Source of the DNA: Syntrophomonadaceae bacterium
GTDB lineage: Bacteria; Bacillota; Dethiobacteria; DTU022
Assembly: GCA_003554615.1 (NCBI GenBank)
Contig: PWGX01000002.1
Coordinates: 1-37,533 of the forward strand
DNA length: 37,533 bases
Direction of reading: 5' to 3'
Below are positions 35,380-37,533 of this stretch, one piece after another (within the stretch, counting starts at the first letter, position 1; each line of letters starts with the position of its first letter). The position numbers and the translations under genes are program-made. A model generated the notes under the pieces. That model was not told where the DNA came from. It searched no databases and saw nothing but the letters and a program-made list of their open reading frames with translations.

Positions 35380-36294
35380 ATGGGTGGATTTTTTGCTTTA
35401 CTGGCAGCGCTTTGCTTTACCCTTGACAGTATTTTAATCCGTATAGGATTAACGGAAGATAATTCCGGCAATGTATGGGAAATTCGTTTAGTCAGCATGT
35501 CGATGACCCTGGGTATGTTTGTCATGGCAGCTGCTATTGCAGAAGTTTTGGGCTTTAATATTATCCGGGAATTCAAAGCGCTTTCACTTGAAATTTTGTT
35601 AATCCTTATTTTATCCGGTATTATGGGTCCTTTGCTTGGATTGCTTCTTTTAACTACCGCGGTTGCTCAGGTAGGATCTTCCCATGCTTCAGCTCTGTGG
35701 GGAGGTTCAAATCCACTGTTTGCAACTTTGTTTGCTTATGTTGTTCTGAGCGAAACGCCTGATTTAATTGGAAAGTTATCTGTTTTGATGATTATTGCCG
35801 GGATAGTCGTTGTCGGATATCCCCGCCACGCTGGGACTATTATGCTTATGAAAAAAACAAAACTTGCAGGAGGTATTATCGCAATACTGTCCGGGCTATG
35901 TGTTGCTTTTTCACAGATTGGCAGGGGCATGGCTTTAGATATCGGAGCAACTCCAAATACAGCTTTTTTTGTATTCCAGGCTACAGCTTTAACAGTTATA
36001 GCCATGGTTTGCTTTAGAAAAACTGTAAATTTTGGCATGCTCAAGCGCATAAGCCGTAAAAGCATTTACTTTTACTTAGGAGCGGGTATATGTAATTTTG
36101 TTGGAGCTTACAGCCTTTTAATGGCGTTTACATTAATTCCGGTTTGGCATGCTGTTGCCATCAGGAATATCCAACCGGTATTTGCAGTTATATTGTCGTT
36201 TATATTATTGAAACAAATCGATATAATTAATATCCGCTTGATATTGGGCGCCTTTCTAGTAACTGCAGGAGTAGTTGTATTAAACTTATACTGA
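35380..36294 (+). CDS. EamA/DMT family transporter
   Basis: Two five-TM repeats, ASALWGGSNPLFATLFAYVVLSE and HAVAIRNIQPVFAVILSFILLKQ. Confidence 0.85.
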   Translation: MGGFFALLAALCFTLDSILIRIGLTEDNSGNVWEIRLVSMSMTLGMFVMAAAIAEVLGFNIIREFKALSLEILLILILSGIMGPLLGLLLLTTAVAQVGSSHASALWGGSNPLFATLFAYVVLSETPDLIGKLSVLMIIAGIVVVGYPRHAGTIMLMKKTKLAGGIIAILSGLCVAFSQIGRGMALDIGATPNTAFFVFQATALTVIAMVCFRKTVNFGMLKRISRKSIYFYLGAGICNFVGAYSLLMAFTLIPVWHAVAIRNIQPVFAVILSFILLKQIDIINIRLILGAFLVTAGVVVLNLY

Positions 36295-36315
36295 TATTTC
36301 AAAGAGGAGATTTTT

Positions 36316-37089
36316 ATGGATCTTGAGGGAAAAGTTGCTTTAATCACAGGGGGAGGTAAAGGGTTGGGTAGAGAAATATCCAAATGTTTAGCCCAAAAGG
36401 GCGCTAACTTAGTGCTTGTAGCCCGAGATAAAGATCTCCTCGAAATTTTAGCAGAAGAAGTAAAATTATTTGGAGGTAAAGCTTTAGTTTGCCCAGGCGA
36501 TATATCACAAGAAATAGTGGTAGAAAAGTCAGTACAAAAAGCATTGGAATCCTTTGGTAAAATTGATATCTTAGTAAATAATGCAGGAATTATGGGACCG
36601 AATGATCCAATTAAAGATATCATTTTAAAAGATTGGGAGCGAACGATGTCGGTGAACTTAACTTCTTCTTTTCTCTACATCAAAAATGTAATTCCAATTA
36701 TGGCCAAACTTAAACGCGGCTCTATTATTAATATTTCTTCCTTATCCGGGGTCAAAGGGGTTGTGAATCGTAGCCCGTATTGTGCTTCCAAGTGGGCCAT
36801 GATCGGTATGTCTAAAGCTGTAGCCCAGGAAGTAGGGCAATATAATATAAGAGTAAATGTAGTTTGCCCCGGTGCTGTTGAGGGGGAGCGTATTAATCAG
36901 GTTATTAATAAGAGAGCAAAAGACCACAATATTTCATATGAGGAAATGATCGAAAAGACTATCGAAGACACACCTTTAAGAAGAATGGTATCTCCAGGAG
37001 AAGTAGCTTCAGTTGTAGCTTTTTTGGCCAGTGACAACTCATCTGGAATTACAGGAGAAGAGATTGTTGTTTCTGCAGGACGAAGGTAA
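36316..37089 (+). CDS. SDR family oxidoreductase
   Basis: ITGGGKGLGREI, NNAGIMG, SSLSGVKGVVNRSPYCASKWA; C-terminal SGITGEEIVVSAGRR. Confidence 0.93.
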   Translation: MDLEGKVALITGGGKGLGREISKCLAQKGANLVLVARDKDLLEILAEEVKLFGGKALVCPGDISQEIVVEKSVQKALESFGKIDILVNNAGIMGPNDPIKDIILKDWERTMSVNLTSSFLYIKNVIPIMAKLKRGSIINISSLSGVKGVVNRSPYCASKWAMIGMSKAVAQEVGQYNIRVNVVCPGAVEGERINQVINKRAKDHNISYEEMIEKTIEDTPLRRMVSPGEVASVVAFLASDNSSGITGEEIVVSAGRR

Positions 37090-37412
37090 TAGTTTTAGGC
37101 CTAAAAGCCGTATAAACGGTAAAAGTAAAAGGTAAAATAAACGGGATGAATTTCGGCCAATAAAAACGGATAATTTTATCCATTCTCTGGAATTTTGTTT
37201 ATCCGATGGGGTTAATAGTTAGGACTGAAGGCATATCCAGGTATGATAAGTAATGGAGGGAATACAGGGAGGCTGTGACATACGATCACAAACCTGAGGC
37301 TGGATTACCTGTTCACATGGTTTGCCTGATATATAAAAAACAGTTACCGATAAATTGGAAGGCTTGCTGTTAAAAGAATGATGAAAAATTTTCTGTTCGC
37401 TCAATAATGCGC

Positions 37413-37459
37413 AATAAAAGGAGTTTGAGGTAATCATATAACCCCAAACTCCTTTTATT
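37413..37459 (-). terminator. Hairpin (19-bp arms, one mismatch) adjoining the tRNA 3' end
   Basis: aataaaaggagtttgaggt (37413-37431) / accccaaactccttttatt (37441-37459); starts within 3 bp of the tRNA CCA on the minus strand. Confidence 0.75.
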
Positions 37460-37461
37460 AT

Positions 37462-37507
37462 TGGTCGGAGCGGCCGGATTTGAACCGGCGACCTCTTGGT
37501 CCCGAAC
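37462..37507 (-). pseudogene. 3' half of tRNA-Pro(CGG): anticodon loop through CCA; no matching 5' half in the window
   Basis: Minus strand gttcgggaccaagaggtcgccggttcaaatccggccgctccgacca: loop ttCGGga, anticodon 3' strand ccaag, T arm gccgg-ttcaaat-ccggc, acceptor cgctccg, A-CCA; upstream sequence does not supply cttgg or cggagcg. Confidence 0.75.
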
Positions 37508-37533
37508 TCCATTTTTTAATGGTAACAATGAGA

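Noticed and set aside
37219-37512. 97-aa minus-strand ORF in the track (MEFGTKRSPVQIRPLRP...)
   Set aside because: Starts within the tRNA 3' fragment and runs through its terminator hairpin; the GTKRSPVQIRPLRP string is a typical spurious translation of tRNA sequence
1-37533. CRISPR arrays, insertion sequences, phage structural genes, toxin-antitoxin pairs
   Set aside because: No regularly spaced repeats, transposase/integrase motifs or TA-like gene pairs recognised on either strand

Overview
37.5 kb of a bacterial chromosome, probably an anaerobic, Gram-positive-type (Firmicutes/Clostridia-like) lineage judging by gene content. It is mostly compact housekeeping and metabolic genes. No CRISPR array, transposase, integrase, rRNA operon or toxin-antitoxin module was recognised. 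Main blocks, left to right: permease and amidase; paired Gate-domain membrane proteins; M50 protease with CBS domains; QueG; a NuoE/NuoF/NuoG-like diaphorase operon ending in an FMN-binding glutamate-synthase-like protein, with a convergent IclR regulator; PAP2 phosphatase; tatA-tatA-tatC-mobA-like-cofE-like block; Lnt; MarR; DUF4349; HutP-like; Prok-RING/TM2 protein; solitary DNA methyltransferase; Fur/ZIP/superoxide reductase; NifU-like and zinc-finger/winged-helix protein; MFS; DUF3786; dapB-dapA-dapL-lysA; TspO-like; N-formylglutamate-amidohydrolase-like; coiled-coil protein; MFS; rhodanese lipoprotein; EamA and SDR genes in AT-richer DNA. The window ends in a 3'-half-only tRNA-Pro that looks like an attachment-site scar. 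The best candidates for new biology are the NuoEFG-like/GltS-like redox operon (with a Cys-rich tail and an extra N-terminal Cys motif) and the truncated tRNA-Pro boundary, which predicts an integrated element just right of the window. All family calls are from reading the protein sequences; no searches were run.
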